From: Pseudomonadota bacterium
Lineage (GTDB): Bacteria; Pseudomonadota; Gammaproteobacteria; Burkholderiales; JAJZQI01
Reading direction: 5' to 3'
Length of the DNA stretch: 33,794 bases
NCBI GenBank assembly: GCA_021847305.1
Contig: JAJZTZ010000014.1
Location: 1-33,794, forward strand
This document shows positions 23,211 to 30,776 of the stretch, one piece after another (the stretch's first letter is position 1; each line of letters begins with the position of its first letter). The notes under the pieces were generated by a model. The model worked only from the letters and a program-made list of their open reading frames with translations. It had not been told where the DNA came from and did no database searches. A program made the translations under genes and the position numbers.

Positions 23211-24587
23211 ATGAAACAGTGGAAACTTAAAACGCTTGCTGCCGTGCTGATGAGCGCGGCGGTTGTGCCCGCCTATGCGGTGAACTGGTTTCAGTTGCAA
23301 GGTACTGAGGCGCCGGGTGCGCCTTCATACAAGCTGTGGGGTTTTGTTCAGCCCACCTATACGACCATTAAGGGGACGCCTGTGACGGGGCTGCAGGGAG
23401 CGGCTGTACCGTTTAATAATCAGGTTTTTCTGAATAACCTGGTGGGGCCGGACCTGGAGCGTTCTGATCAATTCCAATTCTTGCGCGCCCGTCCTGGTGT
23501 GCGGGGTGTCATTCCCGGGACAGATGCGAAAATCAACTATTTTGTCCTGGCCGAGGTAGGCGATAATGGTCTGACTTACAACAGGAATCTCTCCGAGCGC
23601 GGTTTGCATTACCACGTGCCGGCGGCATTCACCGATGCGTCAGTAACCTTCAATTACTTGCCTGGCGCTCGTATTCGCGCAGGTTTGTTTAAGCTCCCGA
23701 TGGGGGAAGAGGCCTTGCAGGGTATTCAGGCCATGACTTACATCAACTATTCCAATGCGACAGATGTGCTGCTCAACGAGCGTTTCCTGCGTTTTTCTAA
23801 CGATCCGAAGGCTCCTGCGGCACCCACCGGCAGCGTGCTGAAGTCTGCAGACCTGATTGGTCCAGTGGGCGGCTTCCGCGATGTCGGTGTCGAAGCGTTT
23901 GACTGGTTTAATTTTGGCCGCTGGGAATATGCTTACGCTTTCATGGCCAGTCAGGGTAATGGTATTGAGTGGACTAATGGTACCGGTTCACTGGATCTGA
24001 CCGCCCGATTGCAGGCTTCGTATGTGTTTGAGGGACGCGGGCCGACCCGTCAGGATGTGACCTTCTACATGTGGGAGCAGGATGGTGACCGGTCGTTTAA
24101 TGGCCAAACTGTCGATCGCATGCGCCGCGGCGCCGGCTTCAAGTTCGCTCGAGGGGCGTGGCGCGCCAGTGCCGAATATATTGATGCGCGTGGCATGATC
24201 TGGGGTCAGCCTTCACCGCAGTTTGTCGATATTTCGGCTGCCACGAATGTGGATCCGGTGCAAACGGTGGGCCCCAGCAGTACAGCGAATGGTTATTACG
24301 TTGATTTGGGCTGGAAGTTCCATAAGAAATGGGAGCTTGACTGGCGTTACGATGAACTTAATCGTTTCACCGACTCGCCGGTGGATGAGCGGATTCAGAA
24401 GACCTACACCTATGGTGCGCAGTATTTCTACAGTCCGACACTCCGATTTACGCTTAATTATGAAAGACGGTTTGGCTATGCGCCTGGTTTGACTCTGATT
24501 AGTCCGGCCGCCCAGCAAAATAACGTTTCTCAAATTGGTCGTACCTTGGATGACCGCATTAGTTTGCAAGCGACCTGGGTTTTCTAG
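23211..24587 (+). CDS. Outer-membrane porin-like beta-barrel protein
   Basis: From ATG 23211 (MKQWKLKTLAAVLMSAAV) the protein has 458 residues with a signal peptide ending PAYA. The mature protein shows alternating hydrophobic/aromatic strands, many glycine and aromatic turns (KLWGFVQPTY, IRAGLFKLPMGEE), and a C-terminal phenylalanine (LQATWVF), the sign of an outer-membrane barrel. Its layout resembles the phosphate-selective porin O/P group, but substrate cannot be told from sequence. A GTG at 23205 is in frame but less well placed relative to the GGTGGAG ribosome site. It shares the ECF-controlled transcript with the DsrE-like protein, and a terminator follows. Confidence 0.82.
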   Translation: MKQWKLKTLAAVLMSAAVVPAYAVNWFQLQGTEAPGAPSYKLWGFVQPTYTTIKGTPVTGLQGAAVPFNNQVFLNNLVGPDLERSDQFQFLRARPGVRGVIPGTDAKINYFVLAEVGDNGLTYNRNLSERGLHYHVPAAFTDASVTFNYLPGARIRAGLFKLPMGEEALQGIQAMTYINYSNATDVLLNERFLRFSNDPKAPAAPTGSVLKSADLIGPVGGFRDVGVEAFDWFNFGRWEYAYAFMASQGNGIEWTNGTGSLDLTARLQASYVFEGRGPTRQDVTFYMWEQDGDRSFNGQTVDRMRRGAGFKFARGAWRASAEYIDARGMIWGQPSPQFVDISAATNVDPVQTVGPSSTANGYYVDLGWKFHKKWELDWRYDELNRFTDSPVDERIQKTYTYGAQYFYSPTLRFTLNYERRFGYAPGLTLISPAAQQNNVSQIGRTLDDRISLQATWVF

Positions 24588-24628
24588 GCGTCTCCGTAGT
24601 CATTTTTGACTCTTTTGTGTGGCACTTT

Positions 24629-24667
24629 CCCCTGGTCGGGTCCCCCCCCGCCAGGGGCTTTTCTTTT
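24629..24667 (+). terminator. Intrinsic terminator after the porin gene
   Basis: The stem CCCCTGG / CCAGGGG (24629-24635, 24651-24657) with a C-rich loop is followed by CTTTTCTTTT. It ends the DsrE-like/porin operon, before the independent ribosomal-protein promoter. Confidence 0.85.
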
Positions 24668-24717
24668 GCTGTAAGCGGCGGTTTCTCCAAGGCTTGGAGC
24701 AGAAGATAAATAAATGT

Positions 24718-24747
24718 TTGACAGCGCTTGAGGGTGTCCAGTAAAAT
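24718..24747 (+). promoter_or_regulatory. Strong sigma-70 promoter of rplM-rpsI
   Basis: A consensus -35 TTGACA (24718-24723) and -10 TAAAAT (24742-24747) are 18 bases apart, preceded by an A/T-rich stretch (AGATAAATAAATG) and followed about 50 bases later by rplM. The quality fits a highly expressed ribosomal protein operon. Confidence 0.85.
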
Positions 24748-24797
24748 GCGGCCCTTTCGCTAGATTTAAGCACGATTTTTAAGGATAGGGGTTTCAG

Positions 24798-25226
24798 ATG
24801 AAAACCTTTTCAGCTAAACCGCATGAAGTGAAGCGCGACTGGTTTGTTGTAGATGCAACCGACAAGGTTCTGGGTCGTCTGGCTGCAGAAATTGCGCATC
24901 GCCTGCGTGGCAAGCACAAGGCTATTTACACGCCGCACGTGGATACCGGTGACTATATCGTTGTGGTTAACGTGGAAAAACTGCGTGTAACCGGTAACAA
25001 AGCCGAAGACAAAATGTACTACCGTCACAGCGGTTACCCGGGCGGTATTTACGAAACCAACTTTACCAAGCTGCAAGCCCGTTTCCCGGGTCGCATCCTG
25101 GAAAAAGCGGTCAAGGGCATGCTGCCGAAAGGCCCTCTGGGTTATGCCATGATCAAGAAACTGAAATGCTATGCCGGTGGCGAACACCCGCATGCTGCCC
25201 AGCAACCGCAGAAGCTGGAAATTTAA
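24798..25226 (+). CDS. rplM: 50S ribosomal protein L13
   Basis: L13 is an early-assembling 50S protein. The 142-residue sequence starts [20 protein letters not shown], contains [19 protein letters not shown] and the [10 protein letters not shown] and [12 protein letters not shown] signatures, all typical of bacterial L13. It has the expected length and forms the conserved two-gene rplM-rpsI operon with S9, 12 bases downstream. Codon use is of the highly expressed type. Confidence 0.98.
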   Translation: MKTFSAKPHEVKRDWFVVDATDKVLGRLAAEIAHRLRGKHKAIYTPHVDTGDYIVVVNVEKLRVTGNKAEDKMYYRHSGYPGGIYETNFTKLQARFPGRILEKAVKGMLPKGPLGYAMIKKLKCYAGGEHPHAAQQPQKLEI

Positions 25227-25238
25227 GGACTTTAGGCC

Positions 25239-25631
25239 ATGATCGGAAATTACTACTACGGTACCGGCCGTCGCAAAAACGCGGTGGCACGTGTGTTCAT
25301 CAAGCCTGGCAAGGGTGATATCGTTGTAAACGGCAAGCCGGTGGATGTTTACTTCTCCCGCGTTACCGGTCGCATGATTGTGCGTCAGCCGCTTGAGCTG
25401 ACCAATAATGTGTCCAGCTTCGATATCATGGTTAATGTGGCCGGCGGTGGTGAGTCCGGTCAGGCGGGTGCAGTGCGCCACGGCATTTCCCGTGCTCTGG
25501 TTGAGTACAGCGGCGAGTTGAAGTCCCCGCTGCGCAAGGCAGGTCTGATTACCCGCGATGCGCGTGAAGTTGAACGTAAGAAAGTCGGCTTGCGTAAAGC
25601 ACGTCGTCGCAAGCAGTTCTCCAAGCGCTAA
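25239..25631 (+). CDS. rpsI: 30S ribosomal protein S9
   Basis: S9 sits in the 30S head, its C-terminal tail contacting P-site tRNA. The 130 residues include [19 protein letters not shown], the [15 protein letters not shown] segment and the basic tail ending RRKQFSKR with the invariant final KR. Length and ends are standard. It is followed by a strong terminator. Confidence 0.98.
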   Translation: MIGNYYYGTGRRKNAVARVFIKPGKGDIVVNGKPVDVYFSRVTGRMIVRQPLELTNNVSSFDIMVNVAGGGESGQAGAVRHGISRALVEYSGELKSPLRKAGLITRDAREVERKKVGLRKARRRKQFSKR

Positions 25632-25650
25632 TCCGGCGCAGGTTTACTGC

Positions 25651-25679
25651 AAAAGCCGCCCCATGGGGCGGCTTTTTTT
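25651..25679 (+). terminator. Intrinsic terminator after rpsI
   Basis: AAAGCCGCCCC / GGGGCGGCTTT with a minimal AT loop is followed by a run of seven T. A near-perfect palindrome with an A-tract on the left, 20 bases after the rpsI stop. Confidence 0.93.
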
Positions 25680-25767
25680 ATGTCTGCGGGGTTGCGGGAG
25701 TGGTTAAAGGTTGCCCTTGCCGCCGTGGGTGGTTATTATTTTTGTTTTGTACGGAACAGGTTCGGGC

Positions 25768-26796
25768 ATGATCAAGGCAGGTATTGTTGGCGGTACCGGT
25801 TATACCGGTGTTGAGCTATTGCGGTTGCTGGCTCAGCATCCGAATATTCAGCTGGTGACAATCACTTCCCGCAAGGAAGCGGGGATGGCGGTGGCAGATA
25901 TGTTCCCCAGCCTGCGCGGTGCTGTGGATATTAAATTCGAGTCGCCCGACACGGCACCGCTTAAGCAGTGCGATGTGGTGTTTTTTGCCACACCCAACGG
26001 TGTAGCCATGCAGCAGACGCGAGAATTGCTCGATGCCGGTGTGCGCGTGATCGATCTGGCAGCCGACTTTCGTATCAAGGACGTGGCCGAGTGGGAAAAG
26101 TGGTACGGTATGACGCACGCCTGCCCGGAACTGGTAGCGGAAGCCGTTTACGGTTTGCCGGAAATGAACCGCGAAGCCATTCGTTCGGCCCGGCTGGTGG
26201 CTAATCCAGGCTGTTATCCCACTGCCGTGCAACTTGGCTTCATGCCGCTGCTGGAGGCAGGGCTGGTCGATCCGGCCTACCTGGTTGCAGATGCCAAGTC
26301 GGGTGTTTCTGGTGCCGGGCGCAAGGCGGAAGTGCACACCTTGTTTCCCGAGGCGGCAGATAATTTCAAGGCGTATGGTGTTGCAGGCCACCGGCATCTG
26401 CCGGAAATCAGCCAAGGTTTGCGCCTGATGTCAGGTCGGCAGGTCGGTTTGACTTTTGTGCCACATCTCACGCCGTTGATCCGCGGCATTCATGCGACCT
26501 TGTATGCGCGTCTGTCCGGGGCTGCCGATCTGCAGGAACTCTATGAGACGCGTTACCGCAGCGAACCGTTTGTCGATGTGCTGCCGTCCGGCAGCCATCC
26601 GGAGACCCGCTCGGTACGCAGTGCGAATCTGTGCCGTATCGCCGTGCATCGTCCCCAGGGCGGGGATACGGTGGTGGTGTTGTCGGTGATTGATAATCTG
26701 GTAAAAGGGGCGGCCGGTCAGGCGGTGCAAAACTGCAATCTGATGTTTGGCTTCCCGGAAACCATGGGTCTTACCCAGTTGCCAGTCATGCCATGA
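25768..26796 (+). CDS. argC: N-acetyl-gamma-glutamyl-phosphate reductase ArgC
   Basis: ArgC reduces N-acetylglutamyl phosphate to the semialdehyde with NADPH, the third step of arginine synthesis. From ATG 25768 ([20 protein letters not shown]) the protein has 342 residues, the normal type 1 length. It contains the NADP-binding GGTGYTG, the catalytic cysteine C149 in VANPGCYPT, and the [15 protein letters not shown] segment. The in-frame start at 25711 lies just behind the rpsI terminator and adds 19 unusual residues, so I reject it. The TGA overlaps the next ATG. No other arg gene is nearby, as is common in betaproteobacteria. Confidence 0.96.
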   Translation: MIKAGIVGGTGYTGVELLRLLAQHPNIQLVTITSRKEAGMAVADMFPSLRGAVDIKFESPDTAPLKQCDVVFFATPNGVAMQQTRELLDAGVRVIDLAADFRIKDVAEWEKWYGMTHACPELVAEAVYGLPEMNREAIRSARLVANPGCYPTAVQLGFMPLLEAGLVDPAYLVADAKSGVSGAGRKAEVHTLFPEAADNFKAYGVAGHRHLPEISQGLRLMSGRQVGLTFVPHLTPLIRGIHATLYARLSGAADLQELYETRYRSEPFVDVLPSGSHPETRSVRSANLCRIAVHRPQGGDTVVVLSVIDNLVKGAAGQAVQNCNLMFGFPETMGLTQLPVMP

Positions 26797-27530
26797 AAAT
26801 CGGGCGACGCATCCGGCGCAAATTCGGTATCAGCGCACCGCGCGTTGCGGTGCGCACGCACATTGCCTGGTACTGGCGCTGGTTGTTTGTGTCCATCGTG
26901 GTGGCCTTCGGCATTCTCTTTGCCAGCTGGCTGTTCGACAAATTGGGTGCAATTGCCGGCTGGCAGCGTGCGGGTACCTTGACGCGACTGGTGCAGCTGG
27001 AAAAGGAATCGCTGGATCTGCGCAGTGAAAATCGGGGTCTGAAGGAGTCGCTTGCTCTGAGCAGGCGCGAAGGACAGATCGCCGCCGCGGCTCAGGCGGG
27101 TTTGACGCAGTCGGTCAAGGCTTTGCAGGCGGAAAATGCCAAGCTCAAAGAGGATCTCGCTTTTCTGCAAAGTTTGTCGTCGGGCGGCAAGCCGGCTGGT
27201 ATCAGTGTCGGCAAGGCTTACGTTTCCGCCGATCTGCTGCCGGGCGAATACCGTTTTCAGGTCTGGCTGGTACAGTCTGGCGCACGTGCTGATTATTTCA
27301 AGGGGCACATGCAACTGGTGGCGAATATCGTGCAGAACGGGCGGCGCAGCGATGTGATCTTTCCTGCCAATGTCGCGGATGAAGCATATAAGGTGAATGT
27401 ACGAATTTATCAGCGGCTTGAGGGAGTGTTCAAACTTGATCCGGCCGCCAAAGTGGAAGCCGTGCAGGTGCGAATTTTCCAGGACGGGGTGGCGCAGCCC
27501 CGGGTCGTGCAAGGTGTAAAAATAAGCTAA
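26793..27530 (+). CDS. Single-span membrane protein with coiled coil (DUF6776-like)
   Basis: This 245-residue protein begins with a very basic cytoplasmic tail ([12 protein letters not shown]), one membrane span at about residues 29-48, a coiled-coil stretch at about 66-130 (rich in L, E and K heptads), and a C-terminal globular beta-domain from about 137 onwards ([26 protein letters not shown]). It resembles proteins annotated as DUF6776, which I recall as frequent neighbours of bactofilins; no function is established. The ATG overlaps the argC stop, and the bactofilin follows 14 bases later, suggesting a joint role in envelope shape or cytoskeleton anchoring (inference). Confidence 0.75.
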   Translation: MKIGRRIRRKFGISAPRVAVRTHIAWYWRWLFVSIVVAFGILFASWLFDKLGAIAGWQRAGTLTRLVQLEKESLDLRSENRGLKESLALSRREGQIAAAAQAGLTQSVKALQAENAKLKEDLAFLQSLSSGGKPAGISVGKAYVSADLLPGEYRFQVWLVQSGARADYFKGHMQLVANIVQNGRRSDVIFPANVADEAYKVNVRIYQRLEGVFKLDPAAKVEAVQVRIFQDGVAQPRVVQGVKIS

Positions 27531-27544
27531 GGGAGACGCATGAA

Positions 27545-27943
27545 ATGAGCTGGTTTGGCAGGGGTTCGCGCCCGCAGAGTCGCATTGACAGTTTGATTGG
27601 GCTGGGTACTCGTATTGAGGGTGATTTGACGTTCACCGGTGGTTTGCGGGTGGATGGGGAAGTGAATGGCAATGTGCGCGAAACAGGAGATAAGCCGAGC
27701 ACGCTGGTTCTCAGCGAGCGTGCGCGCATTACCGGCGCAATCGAGGTGGCGCATGTGGTGATCAATGGCACAGTGAACGGTCCGGTCACAGCTTCCGAAT
27801 ATGTTGAGTTGCAATCCAAGTCGCGCGTAACCGGGGACGTTTCCTACAAGCGCCTGGAAATGCATCTTGGCGCCGTAGTGGAAGGAAAGCTGGTGCCGCG
27901 GGATGATGCTGCAACGATTTCCGAGGTCGTAGCCGAATCCTGA
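27545..27943 (+). CDS. Bactofilin
   Basis: Bactofilins are small proteins that polymerise without nucleotides into membrane-associated filaments guiding cell shape and peptidoglycan enzymes. The 132 residues show the central right-handed beta-helix repeats, with regular glycine/valine turns (IEGDLTFTGGLRVDGEVNGNV, with internal breaks) between a short hydrophilic N-terminus and C-terminal tail. The start at 27545 follows a GGGAGA ribosome site; ATG 27540 hits a stop after two codons. Its upstream neighbour is a membrane coiled-coil protein, and a peptidoglycan peptidase is encoded further on. Confidence 0.92.
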   Translation: MSWFGRGSRPQSRIDSLIGLGTRIEGDLTFTGGLRVDGEVNGNVRETGDKPSTLVLSERARITGAIEVAHVVINGTVNGPVTASEYVELQSKSRVTGDVSYKRLEMHLGAVVEGKLVPRDDAATISEVVAES

Positions 27944-27956
27944 CCGTCCTGTGGTG

Positions 27957-27985
27957 TTGACCCGTTGGTCAGCTGCGTGGATAAT
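27957..27985 (+). promoter_or_regulatory. Probable erpA promoter with overlapping inverted repeat
   Basis: TTGACC (27957-27962) and GATAAT (27980-27985) are 17 bases apart, 43 bases before the erpA start. The inverted repeat TGACC-CGTT-GGTCA (27958-27971) overlaps the -35 and could be an operator. It does not match the published IscR type 1 or type 2 consensus well. Confidence 0.6.
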
Positions 27986-28027
27986 ATCAGATTGGATTAA
28001 TATTGACCCAACATGAGGGGTGACGCC

Positions 28028-28378
28028 ATGAATGCGATGACTGAAATGAATACTCCGCTGCTGTTCACCGACAGTGCAGCCGCCAAGGTGAAGGAGCTGA
28101 TTGAAGAAGAAGGCAATCCGGATCTGAAACTGCGCGTGTTTGTTACAGGCGGTGGTTGCTCCGGTTTCCAGTATGGCTTCCAGTTCGACGAGCTGGTTAA
28201 CGAAGACGATACCACCATGGAAAAAAATGGTGTGACCCTGCTGATCGATCCGATGAGCTTCCAGTACCTGGTCGGTGCCGAGATCGATTACCAGGAAGGT
28301 CTGGAAGGCGCGCAGTTCGTCATCAAGAACCCGAATGCAACCTCCACTTGCGGTTGCGGTTCTTCCTTCTCGGCCTGA
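28028..28378 (+). CDS. erpA: A-type iron-sulfur carrier ErpA
   Basis: ErpA transfers [4Fe-4S] and [2Fe-2S] clusters to target enzymes. From ATG 28028 it has 116 residues and the three ligand cysteines C44 ([11 protein letters not shown]), C108 and C110 ([10 protein letters not shown]). The YGFQFDE stretch and the internal segment with [15 protein letters not shown] are ErpA-like rather than IscA-like. An in-frame ATG at 28013 is possible, but the GAGGGGTG ribosome site favours 28028. Its own promoter and terminator make it monocistronic. It can serve the Fe-S proteins of the window, such as CcoG and the GlcF-like protein. Confidence 0.94.
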   Translation: MNAMTEMNTPLLFTDSAAAKVKELIEEEGNPDLKLRVFVTGGGCSGFQYGFQFDELVNEDDTTMEKNGVTLLIDPMSFQYLVGAEIDYQEGLEGAQFVIKNPNATSTCGCGSSFSA

Positions 28379-28437
28379 GTAGCATATCAGCAAAGCGCAT
28401 CGGGTTTGGACTGGCCTGATGCAAGGCCTGCTAATGA

Positions 28438-28460
28438 GGGGGAGGGTAACCTCCCCCTTT
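28438..28460 (+). terminator. Intrinsic terminator after erpA
   Basis: GGGGGAGG / CCTCCCCC with a GTAA tetraloop is followed by TTTGTATTTTTG. It ends 20 bases before the citrate synthase start. An apparent 5' extension of that gene would run through the hairpin. Confidence 0.88.
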
Positions 28461-28480
28461 GTATTTTTGTGGAACAGCCT

Positions 28481-29644
28481 ATGTACGAATATGTCCCGGG
28501 TCTGGCAGGTGTGCCTGCCACCAAATCGAAAATTTCCTATATCGATGGTGAAAAGGGTTTGTTGTCCTATCGCGGTTATCCGATAGAGATGCTGACCGAA
28601 CACAGTACCTTTGAAGAAACAGCCAGTCTGCTGTTGAACGGAGAGCTGCCGACCAAAGATGAGCTGGAAGCATTTGATAACGGGCTCAGGCTGAACCGTA
28701 AAATGAAATACCGGGTGCGTGAACTCATGCACCAGCTGCCCAGCACGGCACACCCAATGGATGTCCTCCAGGCCATGGTGGGTTGCCTGGGCATGTTCTA
28801 TCCAGAGCAGGAAGATGCCGAGGATGGACCGAATTCGGCCAACCCGAACGCGGTCAACCGCACTTCCATCAGCATCATCGCGCGTATGCCTACCCTGATT
28901 GCGATGTGGGAGCACCTGCGCAACGGCTACGACCCGGTTGAGCCGCGCGAAGACCTGTCACACGCTGCCAATTTCCTCTGGATGCTTACCGGCAAGGAGC
29001 CGGACCCGTTCCTGGCGCATATCCTCGATGTCTGTCTGGTGCTGCATGCTGAGCACACCATCAATGCGTCGACTTTTGCCGTGATGGTTTCCGGCTCGAC
29101 ACTGGCGAATCCTTATGCAGTAGTGGCGTCTGGGGTTGCAACACTGGCTGGCCCGCTGCACGGCGGAGCGAATCAGGCTGTAATTAAAATGCTGGAGGAA
29201 ATCGGTTCCGCCGAAAAGGCGGCCGCCTACGTCGAGGCCCAACTGGTGGCCAAGAAGAAGGTGTGGGGTTTCGGCCATCGTGAGTACTCCACCAAGGACC
29301 CGCGCGCCAAGATTCTGGAAAAACTCATGCGCCAGCTGGTCGAATACCGCTCTGGCGAAGTCGGTCCGCTGTTCAATATCGCTCTGGCGGTTGAAGACGC
29401 GGCTACCGAGCGGCTGGCGGCCAAGGGTATTTACCCTAATGTCGATTTTTATTCCGGTGTATTGTATCGCGAGATGGGCATCGTCCCGGATCAGTTTACC
29501 GCCCTGTTTGCCATGGCGCGGGTAGCCGGCTGGCTGGCGCACTGGAAAGAGCAGTTGGCGGACAACCGAATTTTCCGTCCGACGCAGATCTATGTCGGCG
29601 AGACCGGTCGGCAGTACACTCCTATCGAACAGCGCTCGCGCTGA
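28481..29644 (+). CDS. gltA: Citrate synthase (short form)
   Basis: Citrate synthase condenses acetyl-CoA with oxaloacetate at the entry of the TCA cycle. From ATG 28481 (MYEYVPGLAGVPATKSKISY) it has 387 residues, matching the short dimeric form seen in Gram-positives, cyanobacteria and several betaproteobacteria, not the 420-430 residue NADH-sensitive E. coli type. Active-site regions are intact: HAEHTINASTFA, GPLHGGANQAV (catalytic His), GFGHREY and NVDFYSGVLY (catalytic Asp). The upstream ribosome site is weak (GGAACAG). A methylcitrate synthase role cannot be fully excluded, but no prp genes are near. Confidence 0.9.
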   Translation: MYEYVPGLAGVPATKSKISYIDGEKGLLSYRGYPIEMLTEHSTFEETASLLLNGELPTKDELEAFDNGLRLNRKMKYRVRELMHQLPSTAHPMDVLQAMVGCLGMFYPEQEDAEDGPNSANPNAVNRTSISIIARMPTLIAMWEHLRNGYDPVEPREDLSHAANFLWMLTGKEPDPFLAHILDVCLVLHAEHTINASTFAVMVSGSTLANPYAVVASGVATLAGPLHGGANQAVIKMLEEIGSAEKAAAYVEAQLVAKKKVWGFGHREYSTKDPRAKILEKLMRQLVEYRSGEVGPLFNIALAVEDAATERLAAKGIYPNVDFYSGVLYREMGIVPDQFTALFAMARVAGWLAHWKEQLADNRIFRPTQIYVGETGRQYTPIEQRSR

Positions 29645-29658
29645 TTGTGCGTAGCCGG

Positions 29659-29680
29659 CCCGGCCTGCTCTCAGGCCGGG
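29659..29680. repeat. Hairpin between convergent citrate synthase and anmK genes
   Basis: CCCGGCCTG / CAGGCCGGG with a CTCT loop lies 14 bases after the citrate synthase stop, and its right arm overlaps the last codons of anmK. There is no T-run on either strand, so it is a weak or Rho-assisted end signal at best. Confidence 0.6.
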
Positions 29681-30765
29681 TAGATGGCCCCGAGAATACG
29701 CGGGCCACGCGCACCCGTCACGGCCGGAATGTTGCCGGCAATGCCGCTGACGCACTGGCGGCCAAGCCAGGCAAATGCCACAGCCTCCACCCAATCAGCG
29801 GCAATTCCAAGCTCGTCGGTCAATTGCAGAATGCTGTCCGGCAGCTGGGCTTGCAGGGCCGCGCGCAAAGCCGCATTGTGCGCCCCGCCGCCACACAGGA
29901 ATAATCTTGCCTGCCGCAGATGCAGATTCTGGCAGGCGGAAGCAATACCGTAAGCCGTCAACTCAAGCAGTGTGCGCTGTACATCCGCTGGCGCCTCGTC
30001 GCCGTTCAGCAGTCCGGCCAGCCAGCTCAGATTGAAATCTTCGCGTCCGGCGCTTTTGGGCGCAGAGCGAGCAAAGAACGGGTGCTGCCGTGCCCGGTCA
30101 TACAGTTCATCGAGAATTTTCCCCTGCGCGGCCCAGTCGCCGTTGTGGTCGTAGCGTGCGCCGGTATGCCGTTCGATCCAGCCATCCAGCAGTGCATTGC
30201 CCGGTCCGCAGTCGAAGCCGCTGACCGTCCCGTCTGGGTAAAGGATGGTCAAATTGGCAATGCCGCCGATATTGGCGACTACGCGTACCTCATCGGGGTG
30301 GCCAAAAGCGGCCTGGTGGAAAGCGGGAACCAGCGGCGCGCCCTGGCCGCCGGCGGCAATGTCGCGGCTGCGAAAATCGGCTACTACAGTGATCCCCGTC
30401 AGCTCAGCCAGCAGAGCCGGATTGAAGAGCTGCAGGGTGTAACCCAGTGCGGGCTGGTGGCGGATCGTTTGGCCATGGCAGGCCAATGCTCGCACCGATG
30501 CTGGTCGGGTGCCGGATTTTTGCAGCAGTGCGCGAACAGTATCGGCGTAAAAGGTCGACAGTTCGTTGCCCAGGCGGGCGGCACGATCAAGTTCGTTTAC
30601 ACCAGGATCATGCAAAGCCAGGAGCGCTTTGCGCAGCTCACCGCTATAGGGCTGGTAGTGGCTATACAGCAGGCGGAAATGCTGTCCGTCCATGGCCACA
30701 AGTGCCGCATCGGCCCCATCCAGGCTGGTGCCGGACATGAGGCCGAGATACAGTTCCTCTGGCAT
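29671..30765 (-). CDS. anmK: Anhydro-N-acetylmuramic acid kinase AnmK
   Basis: AnmK hydrolyses and phosphorylates 1,6-anhydroMurNAc to MurNAc-6-phosphate, recycling cell-wall sugar. The 364 residues match the family. They contain the N-terminal YLGLMSGTSLDGADAAL signature, FRSRDIAAGGQGAPLVPAFH, NIGGIANLT and FDCGPGNALLDGW. The start follows the M23 peptidase stop by 11 bases on the same strand, so cell-wall cutting and recycling are encoded together. Confidence 0.96.
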   Translation of the reverse strand: MPEELYLGLMSGTSLDGADAALVAMDGQHFRLLYSHYQPYSGELRKALLALHDPGVNELDRAARLGNELSTFYADTVRALLQKSGTRPASVRALACHGQTIRHQPALGYTLQLFNPALLAELTGITVVADFRSRDIAAGGQGAPLVPAFHQAAFGHPDEVRVVANIGGIANLTILYPDGTVSGFDCGPGNALLDGWIERHTGARYDHNGDWAAQGKILDELYDRARQHPFFARSAPKSAGREDFNLSWLAGLLNGDEAPADVQRTLLELTAYGIASACQNLHLRQARLFLCGGGAHNAALRAALQAQLPDSILQLTDELGIAADWVEAVAFAWLGRQCVSGIAGNIPAVTGARGPRILGAIYPA

Positions 30766-30776
30766 GGGCGGCTTAC

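Noticed and set aside
28406-28480. Longer N-terminus for citrate synthase
   Set aside because: It would be translated through the erpA terminator and is unlike family N-termini.
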